Assembly (NCBI RefSeq): GCF_004323185.1 | Contig: NZ_NAPS01000003.1 | Span: 486,964 to 550,963, forward strand | Origin: Westiellopsis prolifica IICB1 | GTDB taxonomy: Bacteria > Cyanobacteriota > Cyanobacteriia > Cyanobacteriales > Nostocaceae | Direction of reading: 5' to 3' | DNA: 64,000 bases | Shown here: in pieces, positions 1-11,080 of the stretch | Layout: the number at the start of each line of letters is the position of its first letter | Position numbering within the stretch: position 1 is the first letter of the stretch | Position numbers and translations under genes: made by a program | Notes under the pieces: model-generated | The model's database searches: none | Told to the model about the DNA's origin: nothing | The model's input: only the letters and a program-made list of their open reading frames with translations

Positions 1-182
1 AATGTTTCAATTAAAGATTGTTTATGCCGTTTGACGAAATCTCCCAACCCTCTATAACCAAGACAACCACTCATTGTTCCCATGATTACTAGCAACAACA
101 CAAACCACAATGGATGTCTTTGTCCCTTTTTGGTGCGAAAATCTTTAATTTTTTTGAGTTCTTCAATCAAGCCTGCTGTCAT
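1..182 (-). mobile_element. ISAs1-type transposase, N-terminal fragment cut by window edge
   Basis: Reading the minus strand from the ATG at 182-180 gives about 60 codons open to the window edge. The peptide contains IKDFRTKKGQRHPLWFVLLL followed by GTMSGCLGYRGLGDF, which fits the N-terminal DDE_Tnp_1-associated domain of ISAs1/H-repeat transposases (a short D-x-R, then HPL, then a small hydrophobic segment ending in a Gly-rich turn). The catalytic DDE domain would lie outside the window, so it cannot be said whether the element is intact. It marks the left boundary of the isonitrile locus with a mobile element. Confidence 0.7.
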
Positions 183-997
183 AGATACCCCCGGACAATT
201 TGTCGAAAGTCTGATTAGCGCTTGGGTGCGGCTACGCCGCACCCTCGCTTAAGTTTGTTACCTCAGTTTCGATTGAATCATTTTTCTTCCAAGAATGAAA
301 CAGCCCTGCCTCCCAAAGGGAGGAGCTTCGCTAACGCATCCCAACTTTATCATTTAAATCTCTTTGTTGAAAAAAGACGTAAAAATAGGGGTTTCAGATT
401 ATTCTCTGCCGAAGGTAACAAAAGAGGGATAACCAACAAAGTACTTATGTAACTGTACAAATTTTATGATATTGAGATAAGTTTGATATGTAATCCGATA
501 TGGTGTTCTCTGTTTACTCTCAACTTTACGGCTTGAATAAATTTGGTATCTATACTCTTGAAATAATTACCATTACAAAATTACTTACACATTCTTCAAG
601 CTATTGCCTATTCCCTGTTAAGAGTTCCCTACCTTCACGAGTAAGTTCACCATATCAAATTGCTATATATTTTTAAAAAGTTGGAAAACTTTTTACAACA
701 TTTAAATAAAATCTTGAACAAATCACAAATACTCAATTTTTACATTGCATCAGTAATAGACACAAAGATATGCATATCTACTCATAAATATCAGTATTGA
801 GTAGTAACATAGCACTTACTTTTTATACATTTCATAAAAATACTGATATAAAATTCTATATCCTACAAAATAAATCAAAATTACATCTAAATTTTATCAG
901 CCCATTGATGTGTATTTCTTTACTATATCAATTTTTTTAAATTCTTTATTTGCAGAAATATAACAAATCAAATTTTCGTCTTTGTAGATAAGTATTT
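183..997. other. AT-rich intergenic region upstream of the isonitrile locus
   Basis: No convincing gene is seen in these roughly 800 bases. A 9-bp stem hairpin (224-244, arms GGGTGCGGC and GCCGCACCC, 3-base loop) lies just upstream of the transposase start. A small palindrome CCTCCCAAAGGGAGG lies near 310. The rest is strongly AT-rich, and the promoter of the first gene should be in its right-hand part. Confidence 0.6.
224..244. repeat. GC-rich hairpin repeat
   Basis: A perfect 9-bp inverted repeat GGGTGCGGC / GCCGCACCC separated by TAC. It is GC-rich in an AT-rich surrounding and resembles the dispersed hairpin repeats of cyanobacterial genomes. No T-run follows, so a terminator role is not supported. 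Confidence 0.55.
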
Positions 998-1576
998 ATG
1001 ATTAAAATTATTGCTATTGTTGGTATGCCTGGTTCCGGTAAGAGCGTAGCCGCTACTCACTTGAAAAATCAGGGTTTACCTATAATTTGGTTGGGTGAAA
1101 TTATTATATCTGAGGTTGAAAAAAAAGGTTTAATGCTCACGCCACAAAATGAACAGATTGTTAGAGAAGAAATTAGAGCTAAACATGGAATGGATGTATG
1201 TGTGCAAATGGCCTTACCACTTATTCAAGAAAAGTTATTGAATTATCCATTAGTTATTATTGATGGTCTTTATAGCTTTAGTGAATATAAAACTCTCAAA
1301 AAAAACTTTGGTAATGAATTGTTAGTAGTAGCTATTTTCACTCCCAAAGCTCTGAGATACGAACGACTATTTTTTAGAAAAACTAGACCTTTGACACGAG
1401 AAGAAGCTGAGTTAAGAGACTGCATGGAGATTGAGAAAATTGAAAAAGGAGGACCAATCGCTATGGCAGACTTAACTATAGTCAATGATGGAACGCAAGG
1501 ACAACTATATCAAAAGATAGAAATGATTTTAACAGAAATATTGCATAATTCTTCTTTAAATGTCTGTAGTAATTAA
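998..1576 (+). CDS. UPF0200-like P-loop kinase (dephospho-CoA/nucleotide kinase-like)
   Basis: 192 residues. The N-terminus has a Walker A motif GMPGSGKS (residues 9-16). It is followed by the UPF0200-type series: a GE(I/V)I segment after the first strand, LTPQNEQIVREEIR, IDGLYSFSEYKTLKKNFG, an arginine-rich lid with RLFFRKTRPLT, and ADLTIVNDGT near the C-terminus. This family of small kinase-like proteins is known mainly from archaea and is related to dephospho-CoA and nucleotide kinases. The substrate is not established. It lies 64 bases before dxr in the same direction, so a phosphotransfer role in isoprenoid supply is possible but is inference only. It could also be a simple nucleotide kinase brought in by transfer. 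Confidence 0.6.
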   Translation: MIKIIAIVGMPGSGKSVAATHLKNQGLPIIWLGEIIISEVEKKGLMLTPQNEQIVREEIRAKHGMDVCVQMALPLIQEKLLNYPLVIIDGLYSFSEYKTLKKNFGNELLVVAIFTPKALRYERLFFRKTRPLTREEAELRDCMEIEKIEKGGPIAMADLTIVNDGTQGQLYQKIEMILTEILHNSSLNVCSN

Positions 1577-1640
1577 TAGAGCAGATTGAACATTTTATTA
1601 AATCAAGGCAATCTAGATAATTTGTAGGAATTTTACTATC

Positions 1641-2861
1641 GTGAAACTAATTTCTATTCTTGGCTCGACAGGTTCTATTGGTACTCAAACTCTGGATATT
1701 GTTACCCAGTTCCCTAATCAGTTTCAGGTTGTGGGATTAGCAGCTCTCAAAAATGTAAAATTGCTAGCTCAACAGATCCGCAAATTTCAACCAATGATCG
1801 CAGCTATCGGTGATTCACAAAAATTACCAGAATTACAAACTGCGATCGCTGATGTTAAACCCCAACCTATTTTACTTGCAGGTGAATCAGGAGTCATCGA
1901 GGTTGCTCAGTTCAGCAATGCTAAGATTGTAGTCACAGGTATTGTTGGTTGTGCAGGTTTATTACCTACAATTGCTGCAATCAAAGCAGGTAAAGATATT
2001 GCCTTGGCCAACAAAGAAACTCTCATTGCTGGCGGACCAGTTGTCTTACCTTTAGTACGCGAATATGGAGTAAAACTGTTACCTGCCGATTCCGAACATT
2101 CCGCAATTTTTCAGTGTTTGCAGGGAGTACCCGATCAAGGATTGCGGCGAATTCTACTGACAGCTTCTGGAGGTGCTTTCCGTGATTGGCCAGTTGAGAA
2201 ATTATCTAATATTACTGTAGATGATGCTTTGAAACACCCTAACTGGTCAATGGGTCGTAAAATCACCATTGATTCTGCAACGTTAATGAATAAAGGATTA
2301 GAAGTCATTGAGGCTCACTGGCTTTTTGGTATTGACTATGACCATATTGATATTGTCATCCACCCTCAAAGCATTATTCATTCATTAATTGAGCTACAAG
2401 ATACCTCTGTATTAGCACAATTAGGCTGGCCTGATATGCGCCTACCACTACTGTATGCTTTATCTTGGCCAGAGCGGATTCACGCAGATTGGCGACAGTT
2501 AGATTTAGTAAAGCTTAAAGAATTAACCTTTTACGCCCCAGATCATCAAAAGTATCCTTGTATGCAACTAGCTTATGCAGCAGGTCAAGCAGGTGGTTGT
2601 ATGCCAGCAGTGCTAAATGCAGCTAATGAGCAAGCTGTAGCTTTATTTCTAGAAGAAAAAATTCAATTTCTTGATATTCCTCGTTTGATTGAACAAGTCT
2701 GCGATCGCTACGTTATCGACAACTGTTCTAGCCCAACCCTTGAAGACATCATTGCAGCGGATCAATGGGCTAGACAAGAACTCATAAATGCAAGTCAACT
2801 TTTAGAGCGTTTGACTATCAGTAAAGTTTCATCAAAACAAGAAACTTTAACCCTTACCTAG
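1641..2861 (+). CDS. dxr: 1-deoxy-D-xylulose 5-phosphate reductoisomerase
   Basis: 406 residues, normal for the family, with a GTG start. Catalyses the NADPH-dependent conversion of DXP to MEP, the second step of the plastid-type isoprenoid pathway, in the cytoplasm. Seen: the dinucleotide-binding start [24 protein letters not shown], the metal/substrate segment SEHSAIFQ with [10 protein letters not shown], and [21 protein letters not shown] leading into the flexible-loop and C-terminal helical domain. With dxs and ispG downstream it raises IPP/DMAPP supply for the prenyltransferase of this locus (inference). A second, housekeeping dxr is expected elsewhere in the genome but cannot be seen here. 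Confidence 0.95.
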   Translation: MKLISILGSTGSIGTQTLDIVTQFPNQFQVVGLAALKNVKLLAQQIRKFQPMIAAIGDSQKLPELQTAIADVKPQPILLAGESGVIEVAQFSNAKIVVTGIVGCAGLLPTIAAIKAGKDIALANKETLIAGGPVVLPLVREYGVKLLPADSEHSAIFQCLQGVPDQGLRRILLTASGGAFRDWPVEKLSNITVDDALKHPNWSMGRKITIDSATLMNKGLEVIEAHWLFGIDYDHIDIVIHPQSIIHSLIELQDTSVLAQLGWPDMRLPLLYALSWPERIHADWRQLDLVKLKELTFYAPDHQKYPCMQLAYAAGQAGGCMPAVLNAANEQAVALFLEEKIQFLDIPRLIEQVCDRYVIDNCSSPTLEDIIAADQWARQELINASQLLERLTISKVSSKQETLTLT

Positions 2862-3166
2862 AAATACATAGCCTATTTTATTTTCACAATAACGTATGCA
2901 GGTAAATATTAGTATGTATAACCACAATATATAATGAATGGTTATGATAAATAATATAATTATTTTAAATACTTTTAAAAAAGTACTTGTGTAACTATCA
3001 AATTATATAATAGCAAGGTTAAATTAAGTAAAGGAATGGCAAGACTTACTTCATAGTTTAAAAATACATAAAAAATAAAAACTCACTTTTTATATGAGTA
3101 ACTTGGCAATTAAGTTTGTAATTGTAAATTAAGAAATAATCAATAATATATAGTATTAAATTAAAG
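2862..3166. other. AT-rich spacer between dxr and the isonitrile genes
   Basis: About 305 bases of very AT-rich sequence without a credible ORF. It probably contains the promoter of the isocyanide synthase operon. No operator could be named by eye. Confidence 0.5.
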
Positions 3167-4126
3167 ATGATTAGTGAAAAAATTCTCAGACATATATTCC
3201 AATATCGTCGTTTATTATCAGATACAGAACCTTGTGCTAAAGAACCATGTTCAATATGTCTAGCTCCTCATCTTCCAAAAATACAATCATTTATTGAAAA
3301 TAATGAGCCAATTCATTTTATTCTCCCGGCATTTCCTGCAAAATCTCCTAATCCTCAAAAAGTTTTAGGACCATTGCCAGATATGGGAGAACGAGTTGCA
3401 CTTCAATTTCTTCAGAATTTGTGCAATCAGATATCAGAAATATATGCTTCCGGAGCAAAGATAACTATTTGTTCTGATGGTCGAGTATTTACCGATTTAG
3501 TTGCTATCACAGATGAGAATGTAAGTCTGTACCGTCAAGGAATTGGACGACTGCTCAATGAAATCAATGCAGATGCAATTGATACCTTCTGTCTTGAAAA
3601 CGTCTTCACAGGAATGAGCTTTGATCAAATGAGAAAAACACTTGTCAAACAATATGCTCAACCCATTGAAAGTATCCAAGAGCGGGTAAACAGTGAAGAT
3701 AAGCATCGTCAATTTTTCAACGGTATTTATCACTTATTATTTGACGATTATCTCGTTCTATATCCTGATAAATCTCGTGAGCAGATTGAAGTTGAATGTA
3801 ACTTACGAGCTTATGAAGTCATCCAACGAAGTAATGCTTGGACTACATTGGTTGGACAACATTTTCCTCAATCTTTACGTTTGTCAATTCATCCTCAAGA
3901 TTATCACTCAAATAAGATTGGTATTCATATGATTAAAACTTCAGACCAATGGGGAACTCCATGGCATAATGCTCCAATGTTTAATGGTAAAGAGTTTCTG
4001 CTAATGAAACGCAAGCATATTGAAGATATAGGTGCTTCGCTAGTTTGGCATAATGATCATCCTAGTCATTACATCTTATCTGAACAAGTATCCCAAGCTT
4101 TGGTAACCCTTGACAACAAGAGTTAG
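3167..4126 (+). CDS. Isocyanide (isonitrile) synthase, first copy (PvcA/IsnA/AmbI1-like)
   Basis: 319 residues, PvcA/DIT1 family. In the cyanobacterial relatives AmbI1/WelI1 this enzyme condenses the tryptophan amino group with ribulose 5-phosphate to form the isonitrile. Seen: SDTEPC and a nearby CSICLAPHLPK segment, PAFPAKSPN, CSDGRVFTDLVAITDENVSLY, QRSNAW, RLSIHPQ and GTPWHNA, all shared with the next gene. The ATG was chosen because MISEKILRH aligns with VISEQILRH of the second copy. The two copies are clearly homologous but well diverged, as in the I1/I2 pairs of hapalindole-type clusters. Tryptophan as substrate is inferred from the neighbouring trp genes. Confidence 0.9.
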   Translation: MISEKILRHIFQYRRLLSDTEPCAKEPCSICLAPHLPKIQSFIENNEPIHFILPAFPAKSPNPQKVLGPLPDMGERVALQFLQNLCNQISEIYASGAKITICSDGRVFTDLVAITDENVSLYRQGIGRLLNEINADAIDTFCLENVFTGMSFDQMRKTLVKQYAQPIESIQERVNSEDKHRQFFNGIYHLLFDDYLVLYPDKSREQIEVECNLRAYEVIQRSNAWTTLVGQHFPQSLRLSIHPQDYHSNKIGIHMIKTSDQWGTPWHNAPMFNGKEFLLMKRKHIEDIGASLVWHNDHPSHYILSEQVSQALVTLDNKS

Positions 4127-4317
4127 AGCATCAGGTTATTCGCCTTGATTCACAATTACTCTAACTTAAATCTGAACAAAGATTAAGGAGAAAAAACAAG
4201 GGAAAAATATTTTATCCCTTTACTCTACCAATGAAACTTGGAACTAGTGCAGTGATGCTTTTGCAATACAGAGATTTTTGCTCAATTTAAGTACTAGTCA
4301 CAAAGCATAGGTTTAAA

Positions 4318-5313
4318 ATGACTCAAATTATCAATATCGCTCAATCAAAGGTGATTAGTGAACAAATTCTCAGGCATGTATTTCGTCATCGCCGTTTAAT
4401 TTCAGATACGGAGCCTTGTGTACATCAACCCTGTTCATTGTGTCTAGCTCCTCACCTTGAAAAGGTTCAATATTTTGTTGAACATAACGAACCAATTCAT
4501 TTTATTCTCCCAGCATTCCCTGCAAAATCACCAAATACTCAAAAAGTTCTCGGCACTATGCCAGATATGGGAGAACAAGTTTCACTTAAATTTCTTCAAT
4601 CTCTTTGTGATCAGATCAGTGAAATATATGCTCCTGGAGCTAAATTAACAATTTGTTCTGATGGTCGGGTATTTAGTGATCTTGTCGGTGTCACAGATGA
4701 AAATGTGACTTTGTATGGTCAAATAATTCAAGCACTGCTGAAGGAAATGAATGCAGATGCAATTGATGTCTTCAATCTAGAAGATATGTACACTGACCTC
4801 AGCTTTGATGAGATGAGACAGAAACTTGTCAAGCTCTATGGTCAAACCATCGAAGCTATCAAAGATGCTGTGAAAAACAATGAGCATCAGTGTCAAATGT
4901 TCAACGGTATTCATCGTTTTTTGGTTGAAGATTATCAGGTATTGGAAGCTGATAAAAAAAGTCGTAACAAAATTCGACTTGAATGTAAGGCAAGAGCTTA
5001 TGAAGTAATTCAGCGCAGTAATGCTTGGAGTGTATTAATTTCAGAACTTTATCCTCACTCAGTACGCTTATCTATTCATCCTCAACATTACCATTCAGAA
5101 AAAATTGGTATCCACATGATCAAAACCTTAGATCAATGGGGGACTCCATGGCACAATGCTACAGTCTTTGATGGAAAAGAATTCATGCTCATGAAGCGAA
5201 GCCATCTAGAAAGCATGGGTGCTACTTTAGTTTGCCAAAATGGTCATCCTAGTTATTTTGCGTGGACTGAACAGCCATTAGAGAGTCGTATTACCGTTCA
5301 GGAGGTTATTTAA
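4318..5313 (+). CDS. Isocyanide (isonitrile) synthase, second copy (AmbI2-like)
   Basis: 331 residues. Same family and same motif series as the preceding gene (SDTEPC, PAFPAKSPN, SDGRVFSDLVGVTDENV, RSNAW, RLSIHPQHYH, GTPWHNA), with about ten extra N-terminal residues. Its stop overlaps the start of the oxygenase by one base (TAATG), so the two are translationally coupled. In characterised cyanobacterial pathways the paired synthases work with one oxygenase, and one copy may be mainly a partner subunit. Both copies here keep the family motifs, so neither looks decayed. Confidence 0.9.
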   Translation: MTQIINIAQSKVISEQILRHVFRHRRLISDTEPCVHQPCSLCLAPHLEKVQYFVEHNEPIHFILPAFPAKSPNTQKVLGTMPDMGEQVSLKFLQSLCDQISEIYAPGAKLTICSDGRVFSDLVGVTDENVTLYGQIIQALLKEMNADAIDVFNLEDMYTDLSFDEMRQKLVKLYGQTIEAIKDAVKNNEHQCQMFNGIHRFLVEDYQVLEADKKSRNKIRLECKARAYEVIQRSNAWSVLISELYPHSVRLSIHPQHYHSEKIGIHMIKTLDQWGTPWHNATVFDGKEFMLMKRSHLESMGATLVCQNGHPSYFAWTEQPLESRITVQEVI

Positions 5314-6134
5314 TGATAGTTTCTACTTCTGTTGAGCAATCAGCGCAATTTAACGTCAAATCATTAACTCCTTTCGGTGCATTGCTTGAAGCAACTGAAG
5401 ACCACTCAGATATTCAACAACTGTCCATTGAACAGTTATGTCAATTGACTTGGGAACATCGGTTGATTGTTCTGCGAGGTTTTTCACTCTTAGAGCGTGA
5501 AGAATTATCAACGTACTGTCAAAGATGGGGTGAGCTATTAGTTTGGAATTTTGGTACAGTTCTTGATTTGATTGTTCACCAAAATCCTGAGAACTATTTA
5601 TTTACAAATGGAAATGTACCGTTTCATTGGGATGGAGCTTTTGCTGAAGCTGTACCACGCTTTCTATTCTTTCAATGTCTAAAAGCACCGGAAGCAGGAA
5701 GTGGTGGTGAAAGCTTATTTTGCGATACAGTGCGGATTTTGCAAAATGTCAGCCCCCAACAACGCGAAATTTGGCAAAAAACTGAGATTAGTTACAAAAC
5801 TCAAAAAGTTGCTCACTATGGTGGAGAGATCACCAAATCTCTTGTGATTAAGCATCCGATAACTGGTCTTTCAACACTTCGTTTTGCAGAACCATTAAAC
5901 GATGCAAGTGTACATCTCAACCCCTTGTATGTTGAAGTTTGTAACCTACCAGCCGAAGAACAAAACCCATTTATTAATGAGCTAATAGAAAACCTTTATC
6001 TACCACAAAACTGTTTTGCACACGAATGGCAAGAAGGAGATTTTTTGATAGCTGATAATCATGCACTGCTCCATGGTCGTAACCCGTTTCTTTCCAATTC
6101 CCAAAGACATTTGCAACGGGTACATATTTTATAA
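5313..6134 (+). CDS. Fe(II)/2-oxoglutarate oxygenase, isonitrile-forming partner (IsnB/AmbI3-like, TauD family)
   Basis: 273 residues. TauD/CAS-like fold: iron ligands HWD (in VPFHWDGAF) and a distal histidine in ALLHGRNPF, followed by the 2-oxoglutarate-binding arginine region RHLQRVHIL at the C-terminus. In AmbI3/WelI3 and PvcB-type enzymes it performs the oxidative decarboxylation that turns the tryptophan isonitrile into the indole vinyl isonitrile. One-base overlap with the second synthase supports a shared operon and a joint reaction. Product geometry (cis or trans alkene) cannot be read from sequence. Confidence 0.9.
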   Translation: MIVSTSVEQSAQFNVKSLTPFGALLEATEDHSDIQQLSIEQLCQLTWEHRLIVLRGFSLLEREELSTYCQRWGELLVWNFGTVLDLIVHQNPENYLFTNGNVPFHWDGAFAEAVPRFLFFQCLKAPEAGSGGESLFCDTVRILQNVSPQQREIWQKTEISYKTQKVAHYGGEITKSLVIKHPITGLSTLRFAEPLNDASVHLNPLYVEVCNLPAEEQNPFINELIENLYLPQNCFAHEWQEGDFLIADNHALLHGRNPFLSNSQRHLQRVHIL

Positions 6135-6452
6135 ATTTTGATCGATAATTCCGAGCAGGGTACAAGAAAGCAGATTTATCCGTGGAATCAATCGGAAATC
6201 CAAAATTCCCAAGCCCCCGGATTGATCCGTGGGGACGGCACTCAATGTGGCGACGCAGGTTCGCCACCTGTGCCTCGTCAATCCAAAATCTAAAATCGGA
6301 TGACTCTTAGAGATCTCCGTTTAAACACTGATCATTGAGGCTGACGAGAAGAAGTCAAAACGCAGAGATAGGGAAAGGTAGTGTTAGTGCAGGTAATTTA
6401 CTGAAATTTTCACTGAAGTAATTCCCGCCTTCCGCTACTCTCAATCAAATAT
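6135..6452. other. Spacer between oxygenase and tRNA gene
   Basis: About 320 bases without a gene. Contains a small GC-rich inverted repeat GTGGCGA / TCGCCAC around 6250-6270 and a copy of the dispersed CAATCCAAAATCTAAAAT motif near 6280, which occurs again near 15460 and 55690. No protein-coding signal was seen. Confidence 0.5.
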
Positions 6453-6526
6453 GTGGGGATAGTGTAACTAGGTAACACATTGGTCTCCAAAACCAAAAAT
6501 TCTGGGTTCAAATCCTAGTCCCCACG
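6453..6526 (+). tRNA. trnW: tRNA-Trp (anticodon CCA)
   Basis: A complete cloverleaf can be drawn by hand. Acceptor stem GTGGGGA (6453-6459) pairs fully with TCCCCAC (6519-6525); discriminator G at 6526. U8 and A9 are followed by D stem GTGT/ACAC with loop AACTAGGTA (A14, G18G19, A21 present). The anticodon stem TTGGT/ACCAA pairs fully, with loop CTCCAAA giving CCA at 6487-6489. Variable loop AAATT; T stem CTGGG/CCTAG (one G-U) with loop TTCAAAT. A15-U48 can pair. CCA is not encoded. G73 fits bacterial TrpRS recognition. It lies on the coding strand between the isonitrile oxygenase and the prenyltransferase, so it probably shares their transcript. Confidence 0.93.
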
Positions 6527-6600
6527 CTAGAGCAACAACTTAAAATCCGTCTGCTCTCAACACAGTTCATGATTATCTAAGTTGAAATTGAGGTAAGTAG

Positions 6601-7533
<933 letters not shown>

Positions 7534-7788
7534 TGAATTAAGTGTATAACAAGCAGAGTAAAACTACTCTTTGCTAAAGTTCAAAAAAAGCGATTGAATA
7601 CACTTAAATTAAAGTTTATGGGTGGGTCAATAAAAGCTCACCCACTACTTTGATTGTTGAAAAAACTTAGTACAATTTCTGCTAATTCTTTATTGTTAAA
7701 AATCTTGATTAAAAGTCTTTACGAGTAAGTTTATAAATCAAATCTAATAATAATATCTGGTTATTTTACTTCTAACGTAACTATTCTT

Positions 7789-9732
7789 ATGAAACTGAAC
7801 CAAATTACTCATCCAAATCAATTACACGGATTGTCAATTCCGCAATTGGAAGAAATTGCACGTCAGATTCGAGAAAAGCACCTACAAACAGTATCTACTA
7901 GTGGAGGCCATCTTGGTCCAGGTTTAGGTGTGGTTGAACTGACGTTGGGACTTTACCAGACTTTAGATCTTAATCGAGATAAAGTTATTTGGGATGTGGG
8001 TCATCAAGCTTATCCACATAAGTTAATAACTGGACGGTGCGATCGCTTTCATACTTTGCGACAAAAAAATGGTATTGCAGGTTATCTCAAACGCTGCGAA
8101 AGTCAGTTTGATCATTTTGGTGCAGGTCATGCTTCTACTAGTATCTCTGCGGCTTTAGGAATGGCTCTTGCCAGAGATATGAAAGGAGAAAATTTCAAAG
8201 TTGTTGCAGTCATCGGTGATGGTGGATTGACAGGAGGTATGGCCCTAGAAGCAATTAACCATGCTGGTTACTTGCCCAAAACTAAATTGTTAGTTGTACT
8301 TAACGACAATGAGATGTCGATTTCTCCAAACGTCGGGGCGCTTTCTTCTCACCTCAATCAACTGCGGTTTAGTTCTCCAGTCCAGTTGCTTAAACAACTG
8401 GAAGAACAGTTTGAGCATCTATCACCTGTAAGTAATTTTCTCGCACCAGAATTGAACCGGATTAAACAAGGTATAAAACGTCTAGCAGTGCCAAAGGTGG
8501 GAGCAGTATTTGAAGAATTAGGTTTTACCTATATGGGACCAATTGATGGTCATAATTTGCTAGAACTGATAGCTGCTTTTGAGCAAGCACATCAACAAAC
8601 TGGCCCAGTATTAGTACATGTAGCAACCATTAAAGGCAAAGGATATGAATTCGCTGAACAAGAAAGAGTTGGCTATCATGCCCAATCCAAATTCAATTTA
8701 GCTACAGGCAAAGCAATCACCTCTAGCAAGCCTAAACCACCAAGTTATTCTAAAGTCTTTGGTGAAACTCTTACCAAAATTGCTAAGGGTAATTCCAAAG
8801 TCATCGGTATCACCGCAGCCATGTCCACCGGGACAAAGTTAGATATCTTACAGAAAAATCTACCTGAGCAATATATTGATGTGGGGATTGCCGAGCAGCA
8901 TGGAGTAACACTAGCAGCCGGTTTAGCGTGCGAGGGTATGCGTCCTGTGGTTGCCATCTACTCGACCTTCTTGCAACGAGCGTATGATCAAATCATCCAT
9001 GATGTCTGCATTCAAAATTTGCCTGTCTTCTTCTGCATGGATCGATCTGGTGTGGTTGGAGCAGATGGCCCCACCCATCAAGGAATGTACGACATCGCTT
9101 ATTTGCGTTGCATTCCAAATATGGTATTGATGGCTCCCAAAGATGAAGCCGAACTCCAGCAAATGCTGATCACTGGTATCAATTACACTGATGGCCCTAT
9201 TGCCATGCGGTATCCACGTGGTGAAGGTCACGGAGTTCCCCTGATGTCAGAAGGCTGGGAAACCCTACCCATTGGCAAAGGAGAAATCCTCCGTCAGGGA
9301 AACGATGCGCTGATGGTAGCTTATGGTTCTATGGTATATCCAGCACTGCAAGCTGCTGCTATTTTGAATGAACACGGTATCCAAGCAACTGTGGTCAATG
9401 CTCGCTTTGCCAAGCCTTTAGATACTGACTTAATCGTGCCTCTTGCTAAACAAATTGGTCAAGTCTTTACTTTGGAAGAAGGTTGTTTAATGGGTGGCTT
9501 TGGTTCAACAGTTGCTGAAGCTTTACTTGAACATCGTGTGATTGTTCCGGTCATTCGTCTAGGTGTAACAGACAAATTAGTTGAACATGCTACTCCAGAA
9601 GAATCTTTATCACAACTAGGTTTAACTGCTCCAAAGATTGTCGATCGCATCCTTAAAGAATTTCAACAACAATCCAATTTCGATATAAAAGTATTGCAAA
9701 ACGGCTCCTTTGAGCAAAAAACCCCTTCATAG
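7789..9732 (+). CDS. dxs: 1-deoxy-D-xylulose 5-phosphate synthase
   Basis: 647 residues. ThDP-dependent condensation of pyruvate and glyceraldehyde 3-phosphate, the entry and main control step of the MEP pathway. Seen: [35 protein letters not shown], the ThDP motif [18 protein letters not shown] with [23 protein letters not shown], and the transketolase-like Pyr domain with [16 protein letters not shown] and [15 protein letters not shown]. Full length with all domains. It lies 255 bases after the prenyltransferase in the same direction. Co-occurrence with dxr and ispG marks an extra isoprenoid supply set. Confidence 0.96.
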   Translation: MKLNQITHPNQLHGLSIPQLEEIARQIREKHLQTVSTSGGHLGPGLGVVELTLGLYQTLDLNRDKVIWDVGHQAYPHKLITGRCDRFHTLRQKNGIAGYLKRCESQFDHFGAGHASTSISAALGMALARDMKGENFKVVAVIGDGGLTGGMALEAINHAGYLPKTKLLVVLNDNEMSISPNVGALSSHLNQLRFSSPVQLLKQLEEQFEHLSPVSNFLAPELNRIKQGIKRLAVPKVGAVFEELGFTYMGPIDGHNLLELIAAFEQAHQQTGPVLVHVATIKGKGYEFAEQERVGYHAQSKFNLATGKAITSSKPKPPSYSKVFGETLTKIAKGNSKVIGITAAMSTGTKLDILQKNLPEQYIDVGIAEQHGVTLAAGLACEGMRPVVAIYSTFLQRAYDQIIHDVCIQNLPVFFCMDRSGVVGADGPTHQGMYDIAYLRCIPNMVLMAPKDEAELQQMLITGINYTDGPIAMRYPRGEGHGVPLMSEGWETLPIGKGEILRQGNDALMVAYGSMVYPALQAAAILNEHGIQATVVNARFAKPLDTDLIVPLAKQIGQVFTLEEGCLMGGFGSTVAEALLEHRVIVPVIRLGVTDKLVEHATPEESLSQLGLTAPKIVDRILKEFQQQSNFDIKVLQNGSFEQKTPS

Positions 9733-9804
9733 TAATTTGTGATTTTTCAAACTCATAAATTAGTTTTACTGCGTTTCTGTTGTAGGCGTCAAAAATAACA
9801 ACAT

Positions 9805-11031
9805 ATGCAAACTCTTTCAACTCCCATCATCTCCAATTCTCCTTCTCAGCAGACATTTACTAATACCATTATCCCCCGCAGGAAAACTCGCCCAGTTCGT
9901 GTCGCTAATGTCACCGTTGGTGGTGGTTTCCCTGTAGTAGTCCAGTCAATGATTAATGAAGATACTTTAGATGTAAAAGCATCTATAGATGCTATTCGTC
10001 GCTTGCATGAAATTGGCTGTGAAATTGTCCGCGTCACCGTACCCAGTCTGGCTCATGCTAAAGCTGTAGCTGACATCAAGCAAAAACTCAAAGTAACTTA
10101 TCAAGATGTTCCTTTAGTGGCTGATGTTCACCACAATGGCATGAAGATTGCCTTAGAAGTGGCAAAACATGTCGATAAAGTACGGATTAATCCTGGATTG
10201 TATGTCTTTGAAAAGCCCAACACCAATCGTACCGAATATACCCAAGCTGAATTTGATGAAATTGGCGATAAAATTCGTGAAACTTTAGAGCCTTTAGTCC
10301 TCTGTTTGCGCGACCAGGGAAAAGCCATGCGAATTGGCGTCAATCATGGTTCGCTAGCAGAGAGGATGTTATTTACCTACGGTGATACTCCTGAAGGTAT
10401 GGTACAGTCTGCTCTGGAATTTATTCGCATTTGTGAATCTCTCGATTTCCGTAATCTAGTAATTTCCCTGAAAGCCTCCAGAGTCCCTGTAATGATTGCT
10501 GCCTATCGTCTGATGGCTCTACGGATGGATGAATTGGGTATGGACTACCCTTTACACCTTGGTGTCACCGAAGCAGGCGATGGAGAATATGGTCGCATTA
10601 AATCCACGGCTGGAATTGCCACTCTTTTAGCCGATGGTATTGGTGATACAATCCGCGTCTCTCTAACAGAAGCACCAGAAAAAGAAATTCCTGTTTGCTA
10701 CAGTATTCTGCAAGCTCTGGGATTACGTAAGACCATGGTAGAGTATGTAGCTTGTCCCTCTTGCGGTCGTACCTTGTTTAATTTAGAAGAAGTGTTGCAC
10801 CAAGTGCGAGAAGCTACCAAACACCTTACAGGTTTGGACATTGCTGTTATGGGCTGCATAGTCAACGGCCCTGGAGAAATGGCAGATGCAGACTACGGTT
10901 ATGTTGGTAAGCAACCTGGCTATATCTCTTTGTATCGCGGGCGAGAAGAAATTAAAAAAGTACCAGAATCCCAGGGAGTTGAAGAACTGATTAATTTGAT
11001 TAAAGCAGATGGTCGTTGGGTTGATCCTTAA
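9805..11031 (+). CDS. ispG: 4-hydroxy-3-methylbut-2-en-1-yl diphosphate synthase (ferredoxin type)
   Basis: 408 residues. The [4Fe-4S] enzyme converting MEcPP to HMBPP, with electrons usually from ferredoxin in cyanobacteria. Seen: [59 protein letters not shown], and the cluster-binding cysteines in ACPSCGR and GCIVNGPGE. Together with dxr and dxs it gives three of the MEP pathway genes; ispD, ispE, ispF and ispH are not in the window and must come from elsewhere. Confidence 0.96.
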   Translation: MQTLSTPIISNSPSQQTFTNTIIPRRKTRPVRVANVTVGGGFPVVVQSMINEDTLDVKASIDAIRRLHEIGCEIVRVTVPSLAHAKAVADIKQKLKVTYQDVPLVADVHHNGMKIALEVAKHVDKVRINPGLYVFEKPNTNRTEYTQAEFDEIGDKIRETLEPLVLCLRDQGKAMRIGVNHGSLAERMLFTYGDTPEGMVQSALEFIRICESLDFRNLVISLKASRVPVMIAAYRLMALRMDELGMDYPLHLGVTEAGDGEYGRIKSTAGIATLLADGIGDTIRVSLTEAPEKEIPVCYSILQALGLRKTMVEYVACPSCGRTLFNLEEVLHQVREATKHLTGLDIAVMGCIVNGPGEMADADYGYVGKQPGYISLYRGREEIKKVPESQGVEELINLIKADGRWVDP

Positions 11032-11035
11032 GATC

Positions 11036-11080
11036 GGGGATCGGGGTTCGGGGATTGGGGATTGGGGATTGGGGATTGGG
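11036..11080 (+). repeat. GGGGATT-type short tandem repeat, potential G-quadruplex
   Basis: Seven G-tracts (six of four G, the last of three) separated by three bases each, starting five bases after the ispG stop. The unit GGGGATT is a heptamer of the short-tandem-repeat kind common in heterocystous cyanobacteria. The spacing is ideal for a G-quadruplex in the + strand DNA or in the transcript joining ispG and the DAHP synthase gene. Confidence 0.85.

Noticed and set aside
222-452. 76-codon + strand reading frame beside the transposase fragment
   Set aside because: It runs through a GC-rich hairpin and repeat-like sequence, has no RBS and no recognisable fold.
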